Origin: Marinobacter sp. F3R08
GTDB taxonomy: Bacteria; Pseudomonadota; Gammaproteobacteria; Pseudomonadales; Oleiphilaceae
Assembly (NCBI RefSeq): GCF_018860425.1
Contig: NZ_JAHKPI010000015.1
Coordinates: 186,001 to 250,000, forward strand
DNA: 64,000 nt
Direction: 5' to 3'
The notes under the pieces were generated by a model. The model did no database searches, was not told where the DNA came from, and saw only the letters and a program-made list of their open reading frames with translations. The translations under genes and the position numbers were made by a program. Shown here in pieces: positions 26,368 to 36,807 of the stretch (its first letter is position 1; each line of letters begins with the position of its first letter).

Positions 26368-29013
26368 GTGACTGAGCTACATCCGGAACTCCGAGAAAAC
26401 GTAAGAATGCTGGGTGAATTGCTGGGCCAAAGCATAAGGCGCTATCCCGGGCAGCATTGTTATGAACTGATCGAAGAAATCAGGGCCGCTGCCAAGGCCG
26501 ATCGCCGCCAGGAAAGCGGCTCTGGTCAGCGCCTGGTTAATCTGCTCGGCAAGCTGAGCGATGATGAGCTGCTGCCGGTGACCCGGGCTTTCAACCAGTT
26601 TCTGAATCTGGCGAATCTTGCCGAGCAATACCACGGCATCCGCCGCAAACGGGGCCACCAGTCTGACCTGATGATCGAGTCTCTGGGTGAAGTGTTTGCG
26701 CGTCTGAAAAGCCAAGATGTCACGCCAGAGGAATTGCATAAACGGGTTGCGGACTTGCGCATCGAGTTTGTACTGACAGCCCACCCCACCGAAGTTGCCC
26801 GTCGCACCCTGATCATGAAATACGACGAAATGTCGGACTGTCTTGCACGCCTGGATCATGATGACCTGATGCCTGCGGAACGGGAAGAGATCGTGGGCCG
26901 CCTGTCTCAGTTGGTATCAGAAGCCTGGCACACCGACGAAATCCGGCACGAGCGCCCAACAGCCGTAGACGAAGCCAAGTGGGGGTTTGCGGTTATCGAA
27001 AACAGCCTGTGGGAGGCGTTACCACAGTTTCTGAGAAGTCTGGACACCTCTTTACAGGACGCCACCGGACAGGGGCTTCCCTTGCAGGCATCGCCTATTC
27101 GGATCGCATCCTGGATGGGCGGTGATCGCGATGGAAATCCGAACGTTACCCACAGTGTCACCCGTCGGGTATTTCTGCTCGGTCGCTGGATGGCTGCAGA
27201 CCTCTATCTTCGCGATATTCAGTCACTGCGCGCGGAATTGTCAATGTGGCAGGCCAGTGACGAACTTAAAGCAGTCGCCGGTAATTCCCGGGAACCTTAC
27301 CGTCATGTGCTTGCGGATCTCCGCGAACGGCTGATCAAAACCCGGGACTGGGCCGAGGCTAGCGTTAATGGAGATGCTGCCGATCCCACCGGTATTCTTT
27401 TTGAAAATGAGGATTTCACTGGCCCACTGGAGCTTTGTTATCGATCACTGATTGAGTGCGGTCTGGAAGATATTGCCAATGGTCCGCTGCTGGATACCAT
27501 CCGGCGAGCGCATACCTTCGGCTTGCCTCTCATTCGGCTGGACATTCGCCAGGAAGCAACCCGCCATGCAGAAGCGGTTGCCGAGATGGTCGATTACCTC
27601 GGGCTGGGGAACTATTTGTCGTGGTCTGAGCAGGAACGTCAGGCTTTTCTGGTGCAGGAACTTCAGGGGCGACGCCCACTGGTACCCCGTAACTGGGAGC
27701 CTTCAGAATCGGTCCGGGAGGTGTTGGCGACCTGTGAAGTGGTGGCACAGCAAACTCCGGAAGCTCTGGGCTCTTATGTTATTTCCATGGCCAGCAAGCC
27801 TTCGGATGTTCTGAGTGTGATTTTACTGTTGCGGGAATCCGGCATGAGATTTCCGATGCGGGTCGTTCCTCTGTTCGAAACCCTGGATGATCTTCGTGGG
27901 GCGCCCGAAAGCATGGCGGCACTGTACGAGGTCGAGTGGTACAGAGAGTACTGCCAGGGCCGGCAGGAAGTGATGATCGGCTACTCGGATTCCTCCAAGG
28001 ATGCCGGCCAACTGATGGCCGCCTGGGCTCAGTATCAGGCTCAGGAAAAGCTCACCAGGGTTGCCCGGCAATATGGTGTACATCTGACCCTGTTCCATGG
28101 CCGTGGCGGTACTGTAGGCCGGGGTGGCGGACCAGCCAATCGGGCGATTCTGTCTCAGCCGCCGGGTTCAGTAAACGGCAGCTTCCGAATCACTGAGCAA
28201 GGGGAAATGATCCGGTTCAAGTTTGGTTTGCCGAGACTTGCGATTCAGAGCCTGACGCTTTACACCACCGCCGTTATTGAAGCCACTTTGGCGCCGCCAC
28301 CGGAGCCGGAGGACAGTTGGCGGGACACCATGGACTGGCTCACTGAGCGTTCGCTCGCAGCCTACCGCGATGTGGTACGAGAGAATCCGGATTTTGTGCC
28401 CTATTTTCGTCAGGTCACGCCGGAGCAGGCACTTGGCAAATTGTCGCTCGGTAGCCGGCCTGCTCGCCGAAAAGCGACTGGCGGCGTGGAAAGTCTACGG
28501 GCTATACCCTGGATATTCGCTTGGACTCAGATGAGACTGATGCTACCGAGTTGGCTCGGTAGTGATGTTGCACTTGAAGACGCTGCCGCCGAAAATCGCC
28601 TTCCGATTTTGAGGGAGATGATGCAGGGATGGCCATTCTTTCGAACTTACGTGGATATGTTGGAGATGGTTCTGGCCAAGGCGGATCTGCGCATCGCCAG
28701 CTACTATGAGCAGACGCTCCTGGACGACGAACGGTTAAAGTCTCTAGGTGAAAGTCTCCGAATGCGTCTTCGGGGCTGCATTGAGCGACTTCTGGAACTC
28801 AAGGAGCAAAGCGATCTGCTGGAGGGAGAACCCGTATTCGCACATTCTATGCGGGTGCGCAGCCCCTACACCGATCCCTTGCATTACCTTCAGGCCGAAT
28901 TGCTCCGGAGAGATCGTGAAAGTGAAGGCAAAGGTGAGGTGCCAGAGCTGGTAGAGCGGGCTTTGAAAGTGACTATGGCAGGTATCGCGGCAGGTATGCG
29001 TAACACTGGCTGA
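26368..29013 (+). CDS. ppc: Phosphoenolpyruvate carboxylase
   Basis: 881 residues from a GTG, full length for the family. The catalytic histidine block VLTAHPTEVARRT is near residue 140, with MGGDRDGNPNV, the HGRGGTVGRGGGP loop, and the family C-terminus MRNTG. It fixes bicarbonate onto PEP to give oxaloacetate, refilling the TCA cycle. It is a single gene, with no cotranscribed partner evident. No anomalies seen. Confidence 0.96.
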   Translation: MTELHPELRENVRMLGELLGQSIRRYPGQHCYELIEEIRAAAKADRRQESGSGQRLVNLLGKLSDDELLPVTRAFNQFLNLANLAEQYHGIRRKRGHQSDLMIESLGEVFARLKSQDVTPEELHKRVADLRIEFVLTAHPTEVARRTLIMKYDEMSDCLARLDHDDLMPAEREEIVGRLSQLVSEAWHTDEIRHERPTAVDEAKWGFAVIENSLWEALPQFLRSLDTSLQDATGQGLPLQASPIRIASWMGGDRDGNPNVTHSVTRRVFLLGRWMAADLYLRDIQSLRAELSMWQASDELKAVAGNSREPYRHVLADLRERLIKTRDWAEASVNGDAADPTGILFENEDFTGPLELCYRSLIECGLEDIANGPLLDTIRRAHTFGLPLIRLDIRQEATRHAEAVAEMVDYLGLGNYLSWSEQERQAFLVQELQGRRPLVPRNWEPSESVREVLATCEVVAQQTPEALGSYVISMASKPSDVLSVILLLRESGMRFPMRVVPLFETLDDLRGAPESMAALYEVEWYREYCQGRQEVMIGYSDSSKDAGQLMAAWAQYQAQEKLTRVARQYGVHLTLFHGRGGTVGRGGGPANRAILSQPPGSVNGSFRITEQGEMIRFKFGLPRLAIQSLTLYTTAVIEATLAPPPEPEDSWRDTMDWLTERSLAAYRDVVRENPDFVPYFRQVTPEQALGKLSLGSRPARRKATGGVESLRAIPWIFAWTQMRLMLPSWLGSDVALEDAAAENRLPILREMMQGWPFFRTYVDMLEMVLAKADLRIASYYEQTLLDDERLKSLGESLRMRLRGCIERLLELKEQSDLLEGEPVFAHSMRVRSPYTDPLHYLQAELLRRDRESEGKGEVPELVERALKVTMAGIAAGMRNTG

Positions 29014-29076
29014 TTATAGGTTTCAGGAAGAGGGCCGGGTAGCCTGGCCATTGACCAGCAATAAAGGGAGTAAGCT

Positions 29077-30447
29077 GTGGCGCTGGCTGCACGATTGGAA
29101 CGTTTTCTTGCCCGCAAGGGTATCAGCTATCGGGAATTGCAGATTGATCAGGTGACCAGCCTGGATGCGGCAGTTATCGCCTCAGGGCTGCCGCAGGATG
29201 TGTTTATTCAGGGTACTCTGCTGATCGACATCACCGGCGTGGTGATTGTTGTTCACAAGTTTGACAGTTCACTTGATCCAGATGCGATCAGTCAACTGAC
29301 GGGCCGCCGCTTGCAGCCTCTGACCGCGCGTCAGACGACACGCTTGTTTGGGGATTGCGATCCGGGCTTCACCCCACCAATAGGGCAAGCTTACGAACTG
29401 CCCGTGTTTGTCGATGAGGACGTGTGGAAGGCGGAGCGGTTGGTGTTCTCTAGTGGCACTGACCATTCCCTGATAGAGATGGATCGTCGATCACTGAGGT
29501 TGGCACTGGCTGGTGCCAGGGAAGGGCGCCTGGTTATCCGGGGGCCAGGAAATGCTGACAGAGAGGCACTGACGCTGGAGGAAGTCGCCGATAAACTCCA
29601 GAAACTCTATCGTCTGCCACCCATGCCGGCCCTGGCTTTGCGTATTCTGCGACTAACCGCCAATTCTGATGCTACCGCCAGGGAGCTTGCCGAACTCATT
29701 GAGTTTGATCCCAGCCTGACCGCCCAGATAATGCGCTACGCCCGTTCGGCCCTGTTCAATTACCCCGGACAGATCAATTCCGTACAGGAGGCCGTTACAC
29801 GGGTACTGGGCTTTGACCGTGTGGCCCATATTGCCCTGGGCATTGCCTCCGTCCGTGCCTTTGAAGTGCCTCGCCGGGGCATTCTCGGCATGGATAATTT
29901 CTGGCGTCACTCTCTGTACTGCGCCTTCCTGTGTCAGATGATTGCGCCAAGATGTGGTGGTGAGAAAGGGTTGGGTTATCTGTGTGGACTGTTACACAAC
30001 TTCGGCCTGTTGCTGGTCGGACACCTTTTCCCGGCTGAATTTGACGAACTCAATGAACTTCGCGAGGCCAATCCCGAAGCCAGCATGCAATCCCTTGAGC
30101 AACAGGTATTCGGGCAGGGTAATGGCCAGGAAATCCTGTCGGTGGGCCACGGTGCAATAGGCGGAATTCTGCACCGTTTGTGGCAACTGCCAGATCCGGT
30201 GGTCAAGGCGGCCGGTGTTCACCAGCAACCCGGGTATCATGGCGAGCACGAAAACTACGTTTTGATGGTGCAATTGTCCAATGCGCTGCTGAAGGACCGT
30301 GGTATCGGAGACGAATTCAACCCCGACGATGTGTCAACCCTGCTGGAAGGCCTCGGTTTACTGCCCGATGTAGTGAACGAGCTGAATACGGAACTGGATC
30401 GCGTGGCCCCTGATCTGGACGTACTGGCGAACTCCCTGTCATCCTGA
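29077..30447 (+). CDS. YbaK-like domain fused to an HDOD domain
   Basis: 456 residues from a GTG with an AAAGGGAG ribosome-binding site. Residues 1-150 resemble the YbaK/ProX aminoacyl-tRNA deacylase fold, most clearly at LFGDCDPGFTPPIGQAYELPVFVDEDV and ERLVFSSGTDHSLIEM. Residues about 170-360 form an HDOD domain (LPPMPALALRILRL, FDPSLTAQIMRYARSALF, LCGLLHNFGLLL), a non-enzymatic relative of HD phosphohydrolases common in signalling proteins. The C-terminal 90 residues are helical. There is no signal peptide. Whether the YbaK part still hydrolyses mischarged tRNA is unknown. Flanked by ppc and adk. Confidence 0.85.
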   Translation: MALAARLERFLARKGISYRELQIDQVTSLDAAVIASGLPQDVFIQGTLLIDITGVVIVVHKFDSSLDPDAISQLTGRRLQPLTARQTTRLFGDCDPGFTPPIGQAYELPVFVDEDVWKAERLVFSSGTDHSLIEMDRRSLRLALAGAREGRLVIRGPGNADREALTLEEVADKLQKLYRLPPMPALALRILRLTANSDATARELAELIEFDPSLTAQIMRYARSALFNYPGQINSVQEAVTRVLGFDRVAHIALGIASVRAFEVPRRGILGMDNFWRHSLYCAFLCQMIAPRCGGEKGLGYLCGLLHNFGLLLVGHLFPAEFDELNELREANPEASMQSLEQQVFGQGNGQEILSVGHGAIGGILHRLWQLPDPVVKAAGVHQQPGYHGEHENYVLMVQLSNALLKDRGIGDEFNPDDVSTLLEGLGLLPDVVNELNTELDRVAPDLDVLANSLSS

Positions 30448-30530
30448 CAAAAACGGACCGAATTCTGTGAGAAACGTGTACTTCCGTTGCATGATACGGA
30501 GGTCGACTTTCTCTGACGTGGCTGACTTCG

Positions 30531-30536
30531 TATAAT
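30531..30536 (+). promoter_or_regulatory. Candidate -10 element upstream of adk
   Basis: A perfect TATAAT lies about 114 bases before the adk ATG. No good -35 element is visible at the usual spacing, so the promoter call is tentative. Confidence 0.35.
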
Positions 30537-30628
30537 GCGCCTTCGCCGTTTCCGGCTGACACCTGTTCCGTGCAGGAGAGGCTGTCGCAAAGGCAGGGTT
30601 TTTGCCACAGCTTTTCAAATGATAATGA

Positions 30629-31303
<675 letters not shown>

Positions 31304-31337
31304 TCTATTGGCATCCTGACCTGAGGCTTTCACACCT

Positions 31338-32033
31338 GTGAAACTGTTGGCACTGGATACGTCATCGGAAGGCTGCTCAGCAGCCCTCCTTGTTGATGGC
31401 GAGATCTCCGAACGCTTTGAACTTGCTCCCAGGGGGCATACCCGGCTGTTGATGCCCATGGTGCGGGAATTGCTGGCTGAGAAAAAACTGCCACCGGCAG
31501 ATCTGGGTGCTCTGGCCTTTGCGTGTGGCCCCGGCTCTTTCACGGGCGTGAGGATTGCTACCGGTGTTGTCCAGGGTCTGGCCTGGGGTCTGGACATCCC
31601 GGTTGTGCCTGTATCGTCGCTGGAGGCGGTCGCCCTGGGCGCGATTGAACGCATGGATGCCCGCGATGAAACCGGCATTGCAGTGGCCTTTGATGCTCGC
31701 ATGGGTGAGGTCTATTGGGGCTGCTTTGCTTCCCGGGCGGGACTGCCCGTGGCGCTGGCTGCGGAACAGGTTTGTCCGCCCGAAGCGGTAACCCTGCCAG
31801 CCGGCCCCGAATCCTGGTGCGGAGCGGGTCAGGGCTGGCACTATCGGTCTGACATGCCGGCGGACGTATCAAAGCGAGTTGTTACCATCGACGATACTCT
31901 GGTGCTTCGTGCAGCCTGGGTCGCGCGATTGGCAGCGATTGCATATGAGCAGGGAAAGACCGTTGTCGCGGAGCAGGCTCAGCCGGTGTATATCAGGGAT
32001 GAGGTGACCTGGAAAAAACTGCCCGGCCGATAG
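31338..32033 (+). CDS. tsaB: tRNA threonylcarbamoyladenosine biosynthesis protein TsaB
   Basis: 231 residues from a GTG. The ASKHA-fold N-terminus LLALDTSSEGCSAALL and the block CGPGSFTGVRIATGVVQGLA are characteristic. TsaB is the scaffold partner of TsaD and TsaE in making t6A37 on ANN-decoding tRNAs. It is 34 bases after adk. Confidence 0.95.
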   Translation: MKLLALDTSSEGCSAALLVDGEISERFELAPRGHTRLLMPMVRELLAEKKLPPADLGALAFACGPGSFTGVRIATGVVQGLAWGLDIPVVPVSSLEAVALGAIERMDARDETGIAVAFDARMGEVYWGCFASRAGLPVALAAEQVCPPEAVTLPAGPESWCGAGQGWHYRSDMPADVSKRVVTIDDTLVLRAAWVARLAAIAYEQGKTVVAEQAQPVYIRDEVTWKKLPGR

Positions 32034-32171
32034 TCTCCCCGGTTGTTTGTTTGCGTGCGGGCGAGGTTAACTGCGCTGGGCAAATAATGATCAGCTGCCT
32101 TTTCTTCCATGCCAGAATGTTCCATACTTTCTGCGCATGTCTTCCTGTCATCCGGCCAGCGGTATCTGAAC

Positions 32172-32534
32172 ATGATTGGCGGTATTAACCCGGGTAACCA
32201 AGTCAATTTCCAGACCGGCAATAACAGCCCGGTTCGTGAGCGCAGTGATGCAGCTCGTGCGCCCGCGTCAGCACCGGAGAAAACCTCCGATCTTGCCCGC
32301 CGAGACCTTGCCGATGCCAGTCAGGGATTGGCCAGCGAACGTGATACCACTGAAAGCCTTGAACGCCGCGTTGAGGCCCGCCGTGCTGCCGAGGATGTCC
32401 GTTTGGAGCAGTTCCGTGCTGACGATGTATCCCTGCCAGCCGCCAGGGCTTTATCAACGTTTGCCTCTGTAGCCGCTGCCGGACAGGAAACTGGCAACAG
32501 CGGTAACCTTGCTGGCATCGATATTCTGGTCTGA
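32172..32534 (+). CDS. Small Ala/Arg-rich protein, probably disordered
   Basis: 120 residues from the ATG at 32172 (MIGGINPGNQVNF). The composition is rich in Ala, Arg, Ser, Asp and Glu with many charged helical turns (RRVEARRAAEDVRLEQFR) and no hydrophobic segment. It overlaps the start of rsmJ by one base, which supports its being translated. An ORF extension to 32109 is possible but has weaker coding character. The start resembles flagellar or motility-associated small proteins only loosely. Function unknown. Confidence 0.72.
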   Translation: MIGGINPGNQVNFQTGNNSPVRERSDAARAPASAPEKTSDLARRDLADASQGLASERDTTESLERRVEARRAAEDVRLEQFRADDVSLPAARALSTFASVAAAGQETGNSGNLAGIDILV

Positions 32535-33364
32535 TGCCCGATTCTACGTTCTCACAACCGTCTGCTGTTTGCCCAACCACTATTTCTGTTGCCCGCAGTG
32601 CGCTGGGAGACCGATTCCAGGCTGAGGCGCTTGCGGAGTCCCTGGCGTTGGATAATCTGGGTGTCGTGCGGCCCAGGGATGTTCGTGATTTCCCGATTGT
32701 GTTGTTCCTTGATGAGCAGGGCCTGAGCGTGCAGGTTACCGGCAAAGGCGCACCCGGGCCAGTCCGCGCAGAATTCGTTACCGGCAAGATGGGGTATCGG
32801 CGTGAACATGGAGGGGGGGCCGGACAGATGGTGGCCAAGGCGGTTGGTCTTCAGAAAACCCGGGCATCGCTGCATGTGGTTGATGCGACCGCGGGGCTGG
32901 GCCAGGACGGCTTTATCCTTGCAAGCCTTGGCTGCAGGGTGACACTGTTTGAGCGTAACCCGGTTATCCATGCATTGCTGGCTGACGGACTGGCCAGGGC
33001 ATCCCTGAATTCGGATTGCTCGGCCATTGTCGAGCGTATGCAATTACGGGAAGGCAGCAGTATTGATTGGCTCGCGCAGCCGGACACTGAGGCCGCAGAT
33101 GTTATCTATCTGGATCCGATGTTTCCCCACAGGGACAAATCGGCGCTGGTAAAAAAGGAAATGCAGGTCTTCCGCACCATCGTTGGCGATGATGGGGATT
33201 CCGGGCAACTGCTCGCTGGCGCTCTCGAACGTGCCCGCTACCGTGTGGTCGTCAAGCGGCCCCGCAAGGCACCGATCATTGAGGGGCCGGAGCCGACCAC
33301 TCGCATAGAAGGTAAGAGCAGCCGCTACGACGTATACTCAATAAGGGCGCTGCCACCCCAGTGA
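32534..33364 (+). CDS. rsmJ: 16S rRNA (guanine-1516-N2)-methyltransferase
   Basis: 276 residues. The SAM-binding DATAGLGQDGFILASLGC and the catalytic-site YLDPMFPHRDKSALVKKEM are diagnostic of RsmJ (YhiQ). It methylates G1516 of 16S rRNA. The N-terminal 25 residues are longer than in E. coli. It converges on plsB with six bases between the two genes. Confidence 0.94.
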   Translation: MPDSTFSQPSAVCPTTISVARSALGDRFQAEALAESLALDNLGVVRPRDVRDFPIVLFLDEQGLSVQVTGKGAPGPVRAEFVTGKMGYRREHGGGAGQMVAKAVGLQKTRASLHVVDATAGLGQDGFILASLGCRVTLFERNPVIHALLADGLARASLNSDCSAIVERMQLREGSSIDWLAQPDTEAADVIYLDPMFPHRDKSALVKKEMQVFRTIVGDDGDSGQLLAGALERARYRVVVKRPRKAPIIEGPEPTTRIEGKSSRYDVYSIRALPPQ

Positions 33365-33370
33365 GCGCAG

Positions 33371-35839
33371 TCAGGCGCCCATCATGGTGACCTGCTGGAT
33401 TGCTTGCCGCTTCTCGACACTCAGCACGAGGCGGGCATCGTCCGCCACCTCATCCAGACCTTCTTCGTAACATAACAAGCCATTGTCATCGGTAGTGATG
33501 ACACCGTTATTCTGCATATTGGCGATAAAGTTCCGGAACAGACTCTTGTCAAAGAACTCCGGCGCATTAAGGCCGAACAGTATGGACATGCGTTCAGCCA
33601 GCAGTGCACTCTGCTCCTCCAGTTCGGTAGCACTGATCTTGCCCGAGCCGTACTTGCGGAGAATACCAAGGGCAATGTGGTAGCGTTCGACGGTCTGGAT
33701 GATAAAACGGGAAAGGATCCTCAGCCTCAACATCGCCTCTGTTCCCTCTTCGGGCCTACCTATTCTGTCGTCCTCCAGGGACTTCAGCAGACCCTGCTCA
33801 ATGAGGACATTGATCCACATATTTATGACGTTTTTGGCTTCATCTGGCTGGTATTTCAGGAACAGCTCAGATTGCAGGTAGGGATAGGCCACGCTGGCCA
33901 GGAATATGATCTTTTCCCGGCCCAGGGAATCTTTGTTTTCAAACAGACTGGCAATCAGTGCCGGCAGAGCGAACAGATGTTGGATGTTATTGCGATAGTA
34001 AGTCATCAGGATGGCGTTGCTGCCTTCCAGCGCAATAATGTCGCCGAGCTTCTGCGGCTGACGACTGACCAGCCCCATTTCTTCGCAGTAGGCGACCCAG
34101 TCCTTGCCGGAGCCTTCCGGCAGGGTTACCGTTTCCGAGTATGGAAAAGCCTTGAGCAACGTGGCGTACTGATCCATCAGGCGGACGAGCTGGTCTTCGT
34201 CCATGGCCAGCCGCTCAGCGCCCAGGAGAACGGTCGCGGCCATGCCGATGGGGTTGACGGCAACAGAGGCATTGATATTGGACGCCACCCGGAAAGATAG
34301 TTCTGATACTGCTGTGTTAAGCCAGCTCGGGCGGTATTCAGAGTCGTAGGCTTCTTCTCGCCAACTGTCATGGACATCATCGAGAACCTCTGACAGATGA
34401 ATGGCTTCGCCAAAGTTGACTGCGACGCGTCCAAAAGAATTGCTGAGTTTGCGAACCGCTTTTGCCAGGCCGAAGATGCTCTCTTTTTCTTTTTTCTTGC
34501 CGCGAAGTTCACCGAGGTAGGAGCGTCCTTCCATGACCTTTTCATAACCAATATAGACGGGCACAAACACAATGGGTTTTCGGGGGTCTCGAAGATAACT
34601 GCGCACGGTCATGGCGAGCATTCCGGGTCGAGGCTGCAGCATCCGGCCCGTTCTGCTCCGGCCGCCTTCGACAAAATACTCAACAGAATAACCCCGGGAG
34701 AACATCACGTGCATGTATTCATTGAATACAGTGGCATACAGCGGATTGTCCTTGAAGCTGCGGCGCATGAAAAAGGCACCGCCACGACGCAGGATAGGCC
34801 CAACAACAGGCATGTTGAGGTTGATCCCGGCAGCAATGTGCGGCGGCATGAGGCCGTTCTTGTAGAGAACATAGGATAGCAGCAGGTAGTCGATGTGTGA
34901 CCGGTGGCACGGGACGTAAACGACCGCATTGTCCTGTGCCACGTCTTTTACAACCCTGACATTGTTGATGGCAACGCCGTTGTAGATCCGGTTCCACAGC
35001 CATGACAACACGACTTCCAGAAACCGAATGGTGACGATGGACATGCTGGCGGCAATCTCGTCTGCGTATTTGTAGGCCTTGGCACGAACCTTCTCTGGTG
35101 GGATGTCGTCTCTGGCTGCGGTTTCCCGTATGGCTTCCTTCACTGCCTGGGTGCGCACCAGGCCCGCCACGAGAGTTCGGCGGTGGGAGAGATCCGGCCC
35201 CAGAACTGCCTGGCGAACCCGGCGAAAATGGGTTCTCAGGATTCGCGCCAGCTTACGGTTGGCGCGTTCCTCACTGTGCCTGTATTCATCAATAACCTGC
35301 TTCAAGGACAGCGGCTGGTTGAACTGCACATAGGTATTGCGACCGTGAACCATGATGATCAGGAATTTCTGCAACCGACCGGCAATGGACCAGGTGTCAG
35401 ACAGCAGTAGTTTTACCAGGGATTTTTCTTTGTCCGGCGACCGCCCCCAGAACATGGAAACGGGCACGATCTGAACGTCCTGGTCAGGGTGTTCGAGACC
35501 GTAGTGCACGAGTGCCTGAAATTCGTTCGTGGGTGCCGGAGCCTGGCGCCCTTTGAAAAAGCCGCCAATCCGGCGATAGAGAAAAAAGAAGGAGTGAGAA
35601 GGGCCGTTCTTCACGGGTAGCGCATCGGTGGCGCCCGGCAAACCGGCACGGATCACTTCGTGCTCCAGAACCAGTCGGCTGGAAAGGGAGCTGTACTGCA
35701 GCACGTAGCAAACGGGTTTGTCGGGATCCAGGGCGAGGGCGTCCAGATTGTTTCCGCTTGCATCAGTCCGGACCCAGATGAACAGTATCTTGCGAAAAAG
35801 GGTCAGTATCAGGCTGCGAATGCCCTGGTAAAGACGCAT
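33371..35839 (-). CDS. plsB: Glycerol-3-phosphate 1-O-acyltransferase PlsB
   Basis: 822 residues from the ATG at 35839 (MRLYQGIRS); an in-frame extension to 35932 runs into the nudC side and is not family-like. The acyltransferase HxxxxD motif is His312-Asp317 (PCHRSHID), followed by FFMRRSF and the FVEGGRSRTGR substrate blocks and the FVPVYIGYEKV block. It acylates glycerol 3-phosphate at position 1 on the inner membrane, the first step of phospholipid and triacylglycerol synthesis. Divergent from nudC. Confidence 0.95.
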   Translation of the reverse strand: MRLYQGIRSLILTLFRKILFIWVRTDASGNNLDALALDPDKPVCYVLQYSSLSSRLVLEHEVIRAGLPGATDALPVKNGPSHSFFFLYRRIGGFFKGRQAPAPTNEFQALVHYGLEHPDQDVQIVPVSMFWGRSPDKEKSLVKLLLSDTWSIAGRLQKFLIIMVHGRNTYVQFNQPLSLKQVIDEYRHSEERANRKLARILRTHFRRVRQAVLGPDLSHRRTLVAGLVRTQAVKEAIRETAARDDIPPEKVRAKAYKYADEIAASMSIVTIRFLEVVLSWLWNRIYNGVAINNVRVVKDVAQDNAVVYVPCHRSHIDYLLLSYVLYKNGLMPPHIAAGINLNMPVVGPILRRGGAFFMRRSFKDNPLYATVFNEYMHVMFSRGYSVEYFVEGGRSRTGRMLQPRPGMLAMTVRSYLRDPRKPIVFVPVYIGYEKVMEGRSYLGELRGKKKEKESIFGLAKAVRKLSNSFGRVAVNFGEAIHLSEVLDDVHDSWREEAYDSEYRPSWLNTAVSELSFRVASNINASVAVNPIGMAATVLLGAERLAMDEDQLVRLMDQYATLLKAFPYSETVTLPEGSGKDWVAYCEEMGLVSRQPQKLGDIIALEGSNAILMTYYRNNIQHLFALPALIASLFENKDSLGREKIIFLASVAYPYLQSELFLKYQPDEAKNVINMWINVLIEQGLLKSLEDDRIGRPEEGTEAMLRLRILSRFIIQTVERYHIALGILRKYGSGKISATELEEQSALLAERMSILFGLNAPEFFDKSLFRNFIANMQNNGVITTDDNGLLCYEEGLDEVADDARLVLSVEKRQAIQQVTMMGA

Positions 35840-35991
35840 AAATTGCAACTCCGTTGAAGAAACAGGTGCCAAGTTTACTTGGTTGAGTACAGAGCGGAAA
35901 GTCGGAGGTTTCATTCTGGGGCAGTGCCGCAATGTGGTACATTTTGAGCCTACCTCTCAATCACCCTGTTGACACACAAATGGTGGTCGCA

Positions 35992-36807
35992 ATGACTCAG
36001 TGGATACCTGGCTGGACGACCAGGAAGCCGGAAAGGCGCGATCTGATCCTCGCGCTGTCGGGATCGGATGTGGTCAAGCCTGATACCGGCTGGCTGCATT
36101 CTGGTGACAGCAGCCTTTTCCGGGATAACTTGCCGGATTCGGTTTCTCTGGGCAGTTACGGCGGGCGTGATGTTTTTGTGACCGAGTTGCCGGACACCGA
36201 CACTGGCAGCCAGGAGCTCATCCCTCTGAGGGACGCGCTGCTGGTGCTCGGAGATGCCCCGGTAGAGATGCTCAGCACCGGGTTCCAGGTTTGGCAGTGG
36301 TGGCTGGACCACCGGTATTGCGGGCGGTGTGGTGCTCAAACCGGGTTTCATCCCAGGGAGCGAGCCAAGTGGTGTGATGCCTGTGGCATTCCCTGGTATC
36401 CGAGGCTTGCCCCCTGCGTGATAGTGGTCATTCGGCGGGATGACAGGCTGTTACTCGCCAAGTCGTCGCGGACCAAAAGGCACTTTTACAGCCTGATTGC
36501 GGGTTTTGTCGAACCGGGCGAGAGCCTTGAAGGTGCTGTACATCGGGAGGTGAAGGAAGAAACAGGGCTGGAAGTCACCAACATCCGGTACCACGCGTCT
36601 CAGGCCTGGCCTTTTCCTCATCAGCTTATGGTTGGCTTCTTTGCTGATTATGCCGGTGGTGAGTTGGTTCTTCAGGAGGACGAAATTGCCGATGCCAACT
36701 GGTTTCTGCCCGGCGATACTCCACCTGTCCCGCCCGAAACCACGATTTCGGGACAACTGATCCGGGCCATGGAAAACGAGATTTCACGGGGAGGCATTCC
36801 GGTGTGA
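35992..36807 (+). CDS. nudC: NADH pyrophosphatase / NAD-decapping Nudix hydrolase
   Basis: 271 residues from the ATG at 35992; in-frame ATGs at 35980 and 35932 are alternatives. A four-cysteine zinc ribbon (CGRCGAQ and CDACGIPWYPR) precedes the Nudix box (GFVEPGESLEGAV with REVKEETGLEV). The NudC-specific SQPWPFPxS motif appears as SQAWPFPHQ, so two positions differ from the usual. The enzyme hydrolyses NADH and removes NAD caps from RNA. It shares a four-base overlap with murI. Confidence 0.93.
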   Translation: MTQWIPGWTTRKPERRDLILALSGSDVVKPDTGWLHSGDSSLFRDNLPDSVSLGSYGGRDVFVTELPDTDTGSQELIPLRDALLVLGDAPVEMLSTGFQVWQWWLDHRYCGRCGAQTGFHPRERAKWCDACGIPWYPRLAPCVIVVIRRDDRLLLAKSSRTKRHFYSLIAGFVEPGESLEGAVHREVKEETGLEVTNIRYHASQAWPFPHQLMVGFFADYAGGELVLQEDEIADANWFLPGDTPPVPPETTISGQLIRAMENEISRGGIPV

